Shown here: positions 1 to 12,800 of the stretch, in pieces
How the letters are laid out: the number at the start of each line of letters is the position of its first letter
How positions within the stretch are numbered: position 1 is the first letter of the stretch
Origin: Phoronis australis
Taxonomy: Eukaryota; Phoronida; Phoronidae
Direction of reading: 5' to 3'
DNA length: 64,000 bases
Assembly (NCBI GenBank): GCA_002633005.1
Contig: NMRA01000248.1
Location: 496,274-560,273, forward strand
Program-made: the position numbers and the translations under genes
The notes under the pieces: model-generated
Seen by the model: the letters and a program-made list of their open reading frames with translations, nothing else
What the model was told of the DNA's origin: nothing
The model's database searches: none

Positions 1-3000
1 GGGGGGGTGCTCAAGTGTTCCGACGATCCCCCATTTCAGGTTAATGTTCCGCTTGGTGCAGAAAAGTTGTCATTTCAAAAGGACTTGAATTTTCAAGCAT
101 TAATGCAGGCAATGTTTTGCCTTGCGACGCACCGAATAAATTCTAGCTTTTAATTAGTCATTCAGTAGGTCTGCTTGATTTCGACTCACCGTGACATCGC
201 ATGTAGTGTGCACACGGTGAACTGTCATGTTGTCTTCGTTTTGCATTTTCCGAAGCACACGTCTACGCGGAGGCTTTCATTTGACGGTGATGAATCGTAT
301 CAAAAGCGCCTTGTCGTATTCCAACAATCGCGCAATCATAATCTCATTCTATTTTCGACCTGGAGTTCTGTATAACCTGACAATCCAACCTTTCCGTTTA
401 CAAAGCTGGCTACGGGCATGGGCCCCATTGTAGGTTACGGCAAAGTCTGCGCAACTTTTCAAGCGCTATTCTGTGGAAGTGAGAGGATTCAATGCCTTCC
501 CTGAAAAATGAAAAATCGCTTTTCCGCTACCAATATTGCTCATTCCCACACCTCCATTCAGTCTTTGACCACGTTATTCGGCCAGTGCAAATTTACAGAA
601 AGCTAAATATCAAGGTATATGTAATTCGGTGGAGTGTCCTGTCTAATACAAGTCTCATGTCGTGTATAACGAGACTTGTATAAAATGGTAAGGTATATGG
701 AAAAACCGCAATTTCGAATATGATCAGAGTCAATAAGGACTAATGGAAATCTCGGATTAAAAAAACTGACTGAGTATGGGGGTGTACTCGTAAATAGAAC
801 ATCTTTGATCTGGTTTTAAACGATGTGTGGGAATTGTTGGCGCTGGCACGTGAACAGATTTTGAAGAAAATGCAAATCTTGTAGGCTTAGAAGCTTTCGC
901 GTCCACACTAAGGTAAACTACTAGTGTCTGCCTGCTGGCGTTGGATCATTTCAACGATGGAAGGGAAACGATGATGCAGTATCTCAGAGATTTATTCACA
1001 AAAATTGGCCGTTTTTGCAATATTCTACAAATGTCTAGCTAAATACCTTATCTTCATTCTCGGTAACTTCAAATACGAAATATATAACGTGTAACGAGAA
1101 AAAAGAGTTCGTAGAACCACCTTAATTGGAACCGCACAACCCGCGCGTGGATATTTGTTTACTACTTATCCGAGTTCAAAGGTTACAGATCGGTCCTATC
1201 TACCTTGTGTAGTTCCCACAATTCTATGTCTTTTCATTTACTAAGTCGCCATCATAACTGAGTCAACGAGGTGTGCACAACATGGAAAGATTCCGAGGAA
1301 AACGACATGACGTAGTTTTGATCCTGATCGAGTGAGTTGCGCGTCTGCGTACTAATATGAAAAATGCACTGAGTCGCCACAAGGCGTCTGGCACTTTGTT
1401 TTCACTAACACAACAAGTTGTGAAAATGATAAATCCTCATCCAAACGCACTCATTTCATAGGTTATCCAACGTTCCGCTGTTTCGATCTCGTGCCCATAA
1501 CACGCTGAAGCATGGGCGGCGCAGCACTGAAAAAAGTGGGGGGTGGGGGCGTAAGCCCCCCAACCCCTTATATGGTGTGCCGTGCAGACTCCCCTGCGTG
1601 TGGTTCCTATATATTGTGTACCACAATGCATTGATGGCCTACTTACGTTAAATTCTCTGACCCATCCTCGTCCCCAAGCCTCAAGATGGACCTGATCGGC
1701 TTAGCTATTCGAGGCTTGGTTATGGGAAATGAAACGTGTCAAAATTCTGACACACTTTTACGGAAATCGCCTGAATATCCCGAATGATATCAAGTCTTAT
1801 CAACTTTGAAATTTTCTTCAGTATGAATGATGAAATAACAAGGTAATTGTGTGTATAGGTTATACTGACCAAAACATGCTTCCATCGACTTAATTTAAAC
1901 TTTAGAACAGGAGCTCTCAAAACGGCTCAGTGGATTTCGCCGAAACTTTCAACTCATTTATTATTTATAAATCAATCTCAAAAACTCTTTAGGATTTTCG
2001 TTTTAAACACCTACTTTTTGCTACCGTAAGATATAGGAATATGACTGCAATTTGTTTTTACAAAAATAACTTATTTTTACGAGTTAGAAACCAAACTAAT
2101 TGAGTAATCGAAAATTCCTAACAACGTTTTTAAGGTAAAAATTTCATTTAAAATGAACTTCATTAAAATCGACCGAGGGATTATTTTGCTATGAATGCTG
2201 GATTCTTAAAAATGAAAGTTTGACTAAACAGCTGGTACCGCAATAATGATTATGACACAAGTATAAAACATACTTTTATAATACCTAAACACTTTTCTTC
2301 CAGAAAAGGTATACTTGACTGGTTTTTCAATACATAGGTTAGAATGGAGATGACCTTATTGTCAGCCGCTTTAGCAACAACAGAGAAATCAATACCGAGC
2401 GTTGTCCGATTGTCCCGACAGGTTGCCGTGTGGGTCCGTCGAATGATCTGACGCTCGTGTGCCGGCATCGCTGAAGTGTTACGCAACTTTTCTTTCCACA
2501 AAGTCGCTCCTATCAATCTGGTATAATGTCTATAATTGATGCAGTTTGGCTGTTTGCCAAGATAGCTGACACTAAGAACCCGTATGCTGAGATGCAGATC
2601 TGATTAGTTCATCTGTTGGCAGAAAAGGTAACAGAATTGTTAGAAAATCTATTGTTGAAGTCGCAGGCATGAGGATTTTAGCTAGAGGTCTGGCGGTAGA
2701 CACAAAGTAACCGAAGAGAGGGGCGGGTCTGAACTCATTGGTACCCCGTTCTTGTTTCATGCCTGTTTTAAGCAGTAAAAGCACTTCATAAAACTCCACA
2801 GCTTCACTTCCATGAACGGAGTGGCTATCTTGCGGTGAAGCTAGTATGAAACATCGTCACGGTATTGCTTTATAGATTTGCTAGTCTCTTTTTTTCTCAA
2901 TAAATGAAACTGAATATTCCAGTTAGTGAAACTATTTAAACATTAAAATACACAACCACTCCGACAAGGTATGCGCATACGGGACACCTGTCAACGAGTT

Positions 3001-4018
3001 TGTTTGTACAGACTTCGCGAGTATATCGAAGATATGTCTCGACAAACTGGCTAAACTGCACTTGATCTCAAAGCTGACACTAGGTTCATATGAGTAACGA
3101 AAACGCTAGCAGTTTTATTGGCTAAACTGACGCTAACGTTTTAACTGAACAGAGGTCTTTTCGGGCAAGTACTTAGTTCATCTCGTCACCGCCCGTGTCG
3201 CTTGTAAGAGAACTGTGATGTCAAATCTCGTTCACTCCCTAGCACATATTGATCAATGCGACCATAAATGAAGGTCTCTTACACCTGCGCATCAGTAGTT
3301 TTTGAAGTGAGCGACTTGGCTACAAAAGTGCTAACGAAAACGCCAACAGTTTTGGGATAACCCAAACCTCCAGCAAACCGGTAGCGGAACTGAATTTTGC
3401 GATCGTTCAAAAAACGACAAAATGATATTTCTTCCTTAAGTGACATGTTATTAATGCGACTACCTTGATATTTTTCTATGTTCATTGATTTTGACTGAAC
3501 TGTTCAGTTAGAAATTCTGGCTACCCTGTGTTGATTAATCTTTTAATGTGTCGCTGGAGTTCAACAAAGCGCCATAGTTTAGTTTACGTCTGATAGCGGT
3601 AGCTGTTCCTATGATTATTAGAAGGAACGAAATTCTTCTGTCATACATAGATGGATTTTAATATCTTAAGTACACAGTGTAATCAAATAAACATGGGAGA
3701 ATGAAGGTCAAATTACTGAAAACATTTTCCTCATGTATTAAAGCGGACATACCCCCGCCTTGCCTCAAAAAGTTTGATTCACACCAGTCACTGTGATGAA
3801 GGTGGTCTTTTAAAATTGTTCCTCAGTCTAAATGGAGGTGATTTCAAGTCTTCAAAAGCACTGACAGTCCGTTATTTCTTGAGATCAAGATCTACAAGTT
3901 GACTTGTCCTATCGTGTCACTTATCTACAAGGGACATTTTGAGACCATTTCCCAAAATTAATCGTCTATTAAATCAAAAGTAGCCACTTTGAGATAGTAT
4001 GAGTAAAATGACTTAATA
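1..4018. other. Gene-poor stretch, no supported gene
   Basis: No reading frame here shows a recognisable domain or a convincing splice-bounded exon. Minus-strand frames at about 2250-2800 look faintly like transposase debris (an 'ADNKVISILT' segment), but I cannot assign a family. A partial dispersed repeat lies at 1511-1640 and is listed separately. Confidence 0.5.
1511..1640. repeat. Partial copy of a GC-rich palindromic dispersed repeat
   Basis: Begins with CATGGGCGGCGCAGCACTGA, the same terminus as the element at 30015-30149 (whose right end is the reverse complement of it), followed by a G-rich/C-rich hairpin (GTGGGGGC, GTAA, GCCCCCCAAC). Only one terminus is seen, so the copy is truncated or diverged, and its right boundary is approximate. 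Confidence 0.5.
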
Positions 4019-5686
4019 TTAAAGGAGAATGCCACCCAAAAAACAAGCAATATTGTATCAATTTCGATCGAGTAGTTCTACTCGATAACGGCACGTTCGG
4101 TTGCGTTACGTGACACCTGACGGCAGACGGAAGTGTTGAAATTATCTAATGACGTCAATGGTTTCACACGCAGTCTGTTCAGCAGTTCACAACACGGGTT
4201 ACTGGTGTCAGCTTATCGCTTGAATTTATCGTTTAACACCATTAAATCATCAAACTTCGATGTAAAACCCTTAAAAATACACCGATTTCTTATAAAGACA
4301 TGTTGTTTTATTTCGCTGTTACGAATTTATTGGTATTTGGACACACCGTAGCCTACAAAGTTCGGCAGGCCAATTGACTAAGGTCCGTAGCAAGAGTTTG
4401 GGGCCTGTTCGGAAATAAATTTTAAGTATTCTTCCGTGCAATACATACAGGAGAACCTAGATCTGTGTTGTTTAAACTTGTTATTTTTTGAATTCTAAAC
4501 ACACAAAACGCTTGTTATCCCGGTCAGTGCTCAGTCGGAACCCGATCTGGCCTGTCGCGGCCACCCGGACTGGCGCGAACATAAACCAGCATGAGTTGGA
4601 AACTTAACCTCTATTCACGAAAAGACTATAACAGTGAGCCAAAGAAATAATGTGCACGTAATTATTTATGTGAATTAGCCACGAAACTGAAAATCTACTT
4701 ACTTGTTGGGGGCCGCGAAGTCGGGTTCTCCTTACCAGACCGTCAGGGCAAACGTTGTACAGTAATAATAATAATGTATTTGTATTTCTAAATAAAGATT
4801 CCCCTAACATGTGAACATAGCATATAAAATCGAGTAATTGTTCCACAACAGCTTTCTGTCAGCAAACACTGAATTAGCATGTGCTCACAAAGATCACACG
4901 GCCTCGATGCCCGGTCAATTACCTTTATTGCCGGCATCAAAAGCCGATAACGCAGTGGTTTATTAATTGCTGGCTTCTCAACATTTGCACTCACGAATAC
5001 TGCAAAGGCGTTACAAATTGTGTCTTATGTGGCAGACTTTGTTTCAGTTTTATATAAGCATTGGTTAGGATGAGAATAATTCATTTTGAAACAGAACGCA
5101 GAATAATAAATGTCTACATGGCAACTCACCCGGCGCCAATTCCGAACATTAGTCAAGAGCTCATCCGACGAAGACTTCGCGGGTCGGATCGTTAGGTTTC
5201 ACAGGCTATCAGTTCCAACCGGAATACACTGATCAAGAAATACTACAGAGGCGCCGTGAACATGCACAGGCAACGGAACGTATGGATAGTTCTTTGGTAA
5301 GCCGGAATTCGTCTCTGTCGACGAAATACCGGCCACAGACACGGAGAAGCTTCACGGCCTCATACTTGCAATTTACAGCGTACCTTTCATTCTTCATTAC
5401 CGCGAGCCACTTCCTAAGTATTTCGAGCTCACCAGGAAGTCGACAAAACGATATAACCGCTTTCTTTAGAGCTTCATAGTTCGGATAAGCGGGAATGAAG
5501 CGCCGCAATATAGCGGCATTCACTCTGCAGACGAACCACTGACGTCACTGCGTCGTTTCTCATCTTTCTCACAGGTTAACGCGACACCTCTCAGCAAGGT
5601 GAGGTCGACCGTATAAGAGGCGATGTGGATATAGACCGATTAAGACGGTAAAAAGACTAATTAAATCGGGTGGCATTCTCCTTTAA
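4019..5686. mobile_element. TTAA-flanked DNA transposon remnant (Kolobok-like or piggyBac-like)
   Basis: Seen: AGGAGAATGCCACCC at 4023-4037 and its exact reverse complement at 5668-5682, each flanked outside by TTAA (4019-4022 and 5683-5686). This gives a 1,660-bp element with 15-bp terminal inverted repeats and a TTAA target duplication. Family knowledge: TTAA duplications mark piggyBac and Kolobok elements. The terminus does not start with CCY as piggyBac does, and an internal minus-strand fragment looks like a THAP zinc finger, a domain found in Kolobok-type transposases, so Kolobok is favoured. No intact transposase is present, so the copy is non-autonomous or decayed. Confidence 0.72.
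5233..5523 (-). pseudogene. THAP-domain-like fragment inside the TTAA element
   Basis: A 96-codon frame with a THAP-like pattern: 'FCRLPGELEILRKWL', then a basic segment, then 'LLRVCGRYFVDRDEF', comparable to the THAP 'F..P....LR.KW...' and 'RVCS.HF...DF' blocks. The N-terminal C2CH cysteines are not cleanly present and no DDE core follows. THAP domains bind DNA at transposon ends. The assignment is by pattern only and tentative. Confidence 0.4.
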
Positions 5687-6376
5687 GCATATCGGAGGGT
5701 GATTAAGTAAGGAATTACTAATCCAAAGGAATATCGTACATTTTTCCCTACATCTATGTGCAAGTACCATTGCCTACAGCTTTTTATTTTCATTTCCTTT
5801 TCTTTTCAACTCCCCAGCTTTTAACTGAGGTGTTTTACTAGTTCATAAAGTGGTGAACATACTGTGAAACTCGAGTAAACAAGAAAAGTGAGACACGCAG
5901 CTCCTCAGTAGCGAGGCTACGGACCCAATAGTTTTACCCGCTCACTGAAAGACGTCAGCGGCAAAAACACCCTTTTCTGTTATTATTGCGACACTGAAAG
6001 TGTAAATAACATAGATCCTCGATGCTTAGCCTTCTGCAAGCACGTCATGAAAAGGAAGTTCACGAGCTTAATGTTCTTTGCTTTTTGGCCATTAATATTT
6101 GTCTGGTTCGACGAGCAAAGCGAAATGTGACAGTAATTTTGACTTGGGCAAGAAACAACAAAATGTATGTGTAGTTAATGTGCAACAGATAGCGACATTT
6201 AAACATCATGTCATCGGTACGTTATTTCCGCCTTTCTGGTGCTTCAGTTAGCATAACTACGGTAAGTTTTCTAGAATTCACAAATCCAACTTCATGTCTA
6301 ATACAATTCTCGAAACGTACATATGTACCAAAGCGTTACGTATTAAATTTTATCTGATACGATTCCAGAATCTACC
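5687..6376. other. Upstream region / 5' UTR of the transporter gene
   Basis: No coding frame is supported. A possible 5' UTR exon may end at the donor ACG|GTAAGT near 6260. An acceptor-like ATTCCAG lies 8 bases before the start codon at 6377, so the leader is probably spliced. No TATA box or other promoter motif is clear. Confidence 0.35.
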
Positions 6377-6828
6377 ATGGGCCGCCGGAGCGAAGAAAAC
6401 GAGGAAAATGGAAATAAGTGTCTATCATGGTTGAAACGGAACGCCATCCTGATCGCGCTTGTCATTAGCATGTGCGCCGGCGTTGGGTTAGGTCTTGGAT
6501 TACGCGAACTGGACCCTCCTATGGATAAGAAGTCCATCGTGTACTTGGGATTTCCCGGAGATCTTTTACTGCGCATGCTGAAGATGCTCATCCTTCCTCT
6601 TATTATATCGAGCATGATCACAGGTGTCGCTGCTCTTGGTAAAACTTCCGGTCGAATGGGAGGCATTGCGGTGTTGTACTATATGTCCACTACGTTGTTG
6701 GCGGTCATTCTGGGCATAATTCTAGTAGTGGCGATAGGGCCAGGAAATCTCGAAGACGTAGACAATATCGAGAAGAAAGGCGAGGCGCAGATTGTATCAG
6801 TAGCCGACTCCATCCTTGACTTAATAAG
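6377..6828 (+). CDS. SLC1 transporter exon 1
   Basis: Residues 1-150 plus two bases of codon 151. It encodes the cytoplasmic N-terminus, TM1 (about 23-43), TM2 (about 60-85, '[20 protein letters not shown]') and TM3 (about 97-122). The donor is AATAAG|GTAGTG; the in-frame TAG just downstream is intronic. Confidence 0.93.
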
Positions 6829-9800
6829 GTAGTGTGTCAGGAATTGACCTAGTTAATTAAAGTTTCAGATTTTGTTTAATTTATCTTATTAAATAAGACG
6901 AAAATTTTATGATTTGCTAATGCTATGGAGTGATGGAACTGAACACGATGCACGTGCCAGTGTGTAATGTTGGCGGACTTTTTCCAGAATGATGTTTCCT
7001 GACAACCTGGTCACAGCATGCTTCCAACAGGTAAGGCAGAAAAGAAACTCTACGTTATCTGAAAGGTCATTGTCCGAAGGATCATTGGTTGCAGTGTCCT
7101 AGTATAAAGCAGAATCTGATTTGTTTTAGATTTTTAAAGTTTTTCAGACTTGGGAATTTAATCTTCAGGGCAGCTGTTAGTCTAATAGTCCTGCATAATT
7201 TTGCAGTTTGAATCTAACAACACTCCTTCGCATTGATGGTCCTTCGGACTCTCTTTTTCAGCATTTATTCAAAAGATACATGGAATAATTCGAAGTTTCA
7301 GACTTGACGAATTGTTAGTGAAAATTTCCACATAAAAGACTAAAGGTGATTGCTATTTTTGTGACTAGCAGCACTGCGTCGACCGGTCACTTTTTGTAGA
7401 TGGAGTGTGCGAGGCATACTCTCAGTTTGTTCTAAGTCATTAAGATACATCCCGCTTCGTTAGCCCTCTAATCATATTCTGCGATTGAAAAAGTCTATTT
7501 ACTGAGCTAAATGCACTGGAAAGAGTTTTCACAACGATGCAGAATAGACGGCTTTGGTTTACATTTTAGCAAAAGACAAAACAGGAATACGTGTTAGTGA
7601 ACGACACAAAGAACGACTCAATCGGTAAGTGAAGGACACTTGGTGTGGCTGAAATCGAAATACATGTTCAGGGGCTCGTTCACTTGCGATAGACATTGGT
7701 GGGACACTTGTGTCGTGAAATCTGGGCTTTTAGAACGAAATAGTGAGAGCACATTATCTCCCACAATTCATCATTCCAGCCTCGCTGACCAATCACTCAT
7801 TCGGCCGTTTTGCAGTATACACTAGAAAAGTCTTCGACATTAGTAAGGCCGCGCCTTACTCGCTAGCTTTTCACAAATGTTATTTTTTGGATTTGTGTGT
7901 AAACCATCACTTTTGCATTTTTACAAAGAAGCTGACGCAATGACTTTCTAAAACCGCTGTGTGGTGGTGGCGTGTTACAACTATTATTAAAATCTCTTGG
8001 TCTATTTACACCGACCTCCTGTCTATTTACATTGTCACGACGTTTCGGTCGGCCTATTCTTCGGCCATCGTCAGTGTTCCTGCGTTCTTAGAAGAACGAG
8101 CACGGATATGTGGTACACTCATCACGGTGTTATTTTTTGTCTTTATATCCCTCTAAGTAAATGGATGACTCCGTGGTGTAGTGGTTAAGAAGTTGTGGGT
8201 TCAAATCCTTCCTCGGACAATACATAATAATAAAAATCACACCATGATGAGTGCACCACATATCCATGTTCATTCTTCTAAGAAAGCAGGAATATCTGTC
8301 GATGGCCGGATAACAGACCTACCGAAACGTCGAGAAGAGGTCGGTGTAAATAAACCAAGAGATTTTAATTATAGTAGTAAGCCGACTTAAGCTGTGAAAG
8401 CCGACGTCTTTGCTGGAAAACAAGTGCCAGAGTAATAGTTCATATTTAATTGACGTTCTCCTGGTCCTCAATAACAATACGCAACTAAGTGACGCAGTTG
8501 GCCTAACAATGAGTCTCTCAACTGCTTTTTATGTGCCCACCTATATGTGTCTAGCCGCCCGCCCTTTTGAAGGATTTTATTTTTGTTCTTTCCCGTCCCT
8601 CGCTCTGTCAAACCTTTCGAACGATTGAAAAATGACACAGATGCTTCTGCTGAAAATAACACTCCTGAACTTCTTGCAGGATCTTTATGGAATGTGACAT
8701 GTGTTTTTCTGAGAATGTGACTATGGAGATCAACGGCAATCGCTATGCCCCCCTAGTGGCAACTTTGATTTTCCACGTTTACTCATGCATCTTCAGATTT
8801 CCTTTACAGAATTTCATTAAATCTGACAAATAGGCTTATATTAAAGAGACCAAAACACCTTTATATTTCCGGACGAATTAGATGTATTCTGTGCCAGCTG
8901 ATGGTCATTTTTACTATTATTTCCGGGTCACTTTTTTGTGCGAGTCCGCTGAACTGCCCAAAGTATCATTGGGAAACTTGACAGACGTTTTCCTATTGAC
9001 AGAACAACAACTGGGATTGATGGTCACTCCTTTGTGGTATTTGTTATATCTACATTTGAATCTCCTAAACCCCTTGTAGCGTCTACAAAATTTGACAAGT
9101 GTATCCCTATGAACGCGGCATCAGATTACAATTTCTGGCGGGCGGATCCGACTACCGCTGTGCCTCATAATCTTCAGAGTTCCTGTACAGATATCATGAA
9201 ATTTTGCCGTTTTTATAGACGACGAGGCCTTCCCAATTTAGGACGGGCCACTTAATGACCGTTTGCGGTGCTCCCTTGGACGCATGTCACCGCATTATGT
9301 TACCCTTGTTTCATTCGCGTTCATTGAGCAAACACAGTGACTGAAACATTGCAGTATTAAATTCAGCCATTCTTCGAGTTTTTATATCGCGCAAGTCTTC
9401 GCGAGATAGCGGCATCCTTCACAAGCGAAGCACGTTTTCTCACTAGCTTTCACTTGCTTTGCACAGACATGTCCCGTATCGCCGCGGTGTTAAAGTAATA
9501 AGCGATCGATTGTTGACACGGGGGATTATTATAATGTACCACACCCATATTTGATTTGTTGTCGTTTTGGATCAGTGGGTAATGTATTGCATTAAGTTGC
9601 GTTCAGAAACGCCAGATACTTGCGATAGAAAACAAGATCACGTGACTCGCTTGTAATGTGTGTCTTGCGTCAGTGGTCCCACAAAAACTTGCCTGGTCTC
9701 GCCAAACTCGCAAGATATTAGCTTACAGCCTTCCTCGAACATTTTTTTGTTATCCTGGATATATTGAATCTTTTGTCAACACATGAGAACATTTAAATTT

Positions 9801-12800
9801 CAAACATTGACACGTCAAATGTTATGTGAAGCAACCATTTTACGCCACATTGCGTAACCAGTAGAAAAAGCAAACAAAGGACTGTCAATTGCAGCACCTA
9901 CACTTAAATTTGCCGACAAACCTCAGTAGCAGTATGTATCTGCTCGGGTACCATAGTATATTAATAGGACACCAATATAAGTGGGTCTTAATCATAGTTG
10001 CTTGAATTGATTGAGAATTCTAGCAGCCAACCAATAAGCATTGTCTTCGTCAATTTATGATTCCAGGGTAGTCGGCATCGGATGCTTTTAATATATTTTA
10101 GAATTTGAAATTGATGGTGTTGCCATTCTAGGTTGGCCTTAGGTAGCTGTGCCCAATGCAGCCTCAACTGCGAGTAATTGGTTCTTAACATAGTCTGCAT
10201 CGTGTGGTGATCCAAAATTACCTCTGTATTGTCCGCGTTTCCCACTACTTTCGATTTCAACAGCGCTGGCAACCTCCAGTCTCCTACTGTGTGTAGGAAC
10301 GTTTATTCGAGTGCTCACGTACATTTTTACACATTAAATGTGGTTGCGTGTATTTACGTATCTAGGAATATAACCAGTCATGTGACATGTCAGCAGGACA
10401 CATGAAGCGAGTTCCGGTTACAGCACTGTGTTCGCGTAAGCTGTGTCATACTGCTAAGACCACACTCAATTGAACAGTTGTCGCACCGTGTGCGGCGACC
10501 CTCACTGACCGCAATCACCGGTCAATGACACTACACAGTTAACTCTTCGTGCTATAAACTCCTTTGAAATAGAAAAACGGAAATGTTTGTACTTAACAAT
10601 GGTAAAATTTTGAAATCCGTAGGCCGCAAGCGTAGAATTACACTAAAGTAGTATTAAACAAAAATGTTTGGTTAATAATACATAAATTCAGTTGAAAGTC
10701 TGCATGTGCATGTTCAAATCACTGATGTACAAAAAGGTGAAAACTTCAAACTTATTTCTGCTTTGCTCTCATTATAGCACCGTCTCAGACGGTGAACATC
10801 ACGGGTTTCAGCGTACAGAAGTCTGACGGAACCAACATCCTTGGCCTTCTTGTCTTCTCCATCGCCTTCGGCCTCGTTCTTGCCAACATGGGGCGTGACA
10901 AGGCCAAGCCACTAGTTGACTTCTTTGATTGTCTCAACGACGCTACTATGAAGCTGATCACGGTAGTCATTTGGTATGTGTTTAGTTCGGTTGGATTCTG
11001 ATAAAACGATTACATTGAGTTGTTTACACTCCGTATAACCGTAGACTATAATGCATGGACCACCGACTCTGTATATTCGTAACTCACAAAATCTGTAATC
11101 GTACGCACAAAGCGCGACCAACACTATTGGCCGAGAAGTCGCTATTCACTAGCGGCGCCTGGTGTGAGTCGTAGTTTTATTTCTAGTAAATAAGTCGTCT
11201 GCTCACAAGCCGGAAAATGACGCCTCTTCTGGGAATTCTATATTAAAATATCTGAATTGAGAATCCGTTGTCTATGGTGTGTGGTCTGATGGAGAACTAG
11301 AATGACCAATAGTCAGAAATACATGCATTTACGATAGAGCCGGTCAAACGAGCGAAAGGTGCACATTTATCAGAAATCGTTATTTTGGTTTTCACAACAT
11401 TGAGGACCTGCCGCGAAAAGGTCGAGTCAGGGGATTGAATCGCTGCGGATGTGTTCCTGAGTAGGCAGATTTGTACAAATTGTTGCAGACCCTGTCTTTT
11501 AAGTCATGAAAAAGAAATAGTTGGATAAGAGAAAATACTACTCGAATACATCGAACTCGAGTGTGAATAAAATCTATCAAAATGACAACATTTGATAAAA
11601 TTATGTGATGTTCCATTGTCTAAGTACGTGTATTGAAAGTGCTTCTTATTACTAAAAATATATACCCCAGTCGCACTTAGAGCCTACCGTTCTTTGTACA
11701 CTTCCGTAGGTATTCTCCCATTGGCGTCATGTTCCTTATCGCCGCCAAGTTGGTTGAAATGGACGACATAGGCAGGTTATTCAAGATGTTGGGTTTGTAC
11801 GCGGCGACTGTGCTGGCTGGACTCGGCATACATGGCCTAATAATTCTACCTTTACTCTACCTGGTACTTGTTCGAAAGAACCCGTTCAAGTACATGTACG
11901 GGGTTCTAGAAGCTCTCGTTACAGCCCTAGGTACAGCGTCGAGGTAGGCGGAAATTTGTCATAAAACGTCTAAGAGTATTGTCGTCAACTTATAAAACTA
12001 CTGGAAGATAGTCCTTCTGTCTCCTCCTGGCGGGGATTATGCTAGGTATTCTAAAAGGATTGTGATTAACTCCAGTGGATTACATCAGTTCTTGTCCATA
12101 ATAGAATCAAAAAAACAGAAACATGTATAGACGAAATGTCAAATTAATACGAATTTTTTCATTTGTGCAGCTATTGTCCGTTTTTTGATTTTAACTCCAC
12201 TGGTTTCATTTCATGGAAAGTGACTGACTGTTACGTCAGAAATGTTTTAAGCGCCACACAAATTTATCTGAACAATCAAATTCAAGCTCGCTACTGATTA
12301 GTGTATATTTTGCCAAGAACTCTATGGCGGGATAGGGGTGTGAAACAAAATTTCTGACTGAAGGCTCAAGTCACTTTTCATGTCATGTGAAACGGCAAGG
12401 TAACGACGTTTCCACTACCAATATGCAACTTTGGCTTCTGGGAACATTAAACGATCACATAATATCACGTGTTATTAATCAAATAATTACAGCTCTGCCA
12501 CACTACCCGTAACGTTCAGATGTCTTGAAGATAACAATCACATCGACCAGCGAGTCACTCGCTTCGTTCTGCCAATAGGGGCCACAATCAACATGGACGG
12601 TACCGCCCTCTATGAGGCAGTGGCAGCCATCTTTATTGCACAGCTTAATGGCTTGGAGCTTGATGTCGGCCAGATTATAACGATCAGGTAGTCTTCTTGT
12701 TGATATTGCNNNNNNNNNNNNNNNNNNNNNNNNNNNNNNNNNNNNNNNNNNNNNNNNNNNNNNNNNNNNNNNNNNNNNNNNNNNNNNNNNNNNNNNNNNN

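Larger units (their letters stand above)
7627..10777 (+). other. Intron 3 of the transporter gene
   Basis: 3.1 kb with no coding evidence. It contains the inverted-repeat element at 7980-8379. The remainder is unremarkable AT-rich intron sequence. Confidence 0.7.

Noticed and set aside
2250-2799. Minus-strand frames with faint transposase resemblance
   Set aside because: No catalytic motif or terminal repeats could be tied to them; the similarity is too weak to annotate.
6343-6666. Minus-strand frame of 107 codons
   Set aside because: Exact antisense shadow of transporter exon 1.
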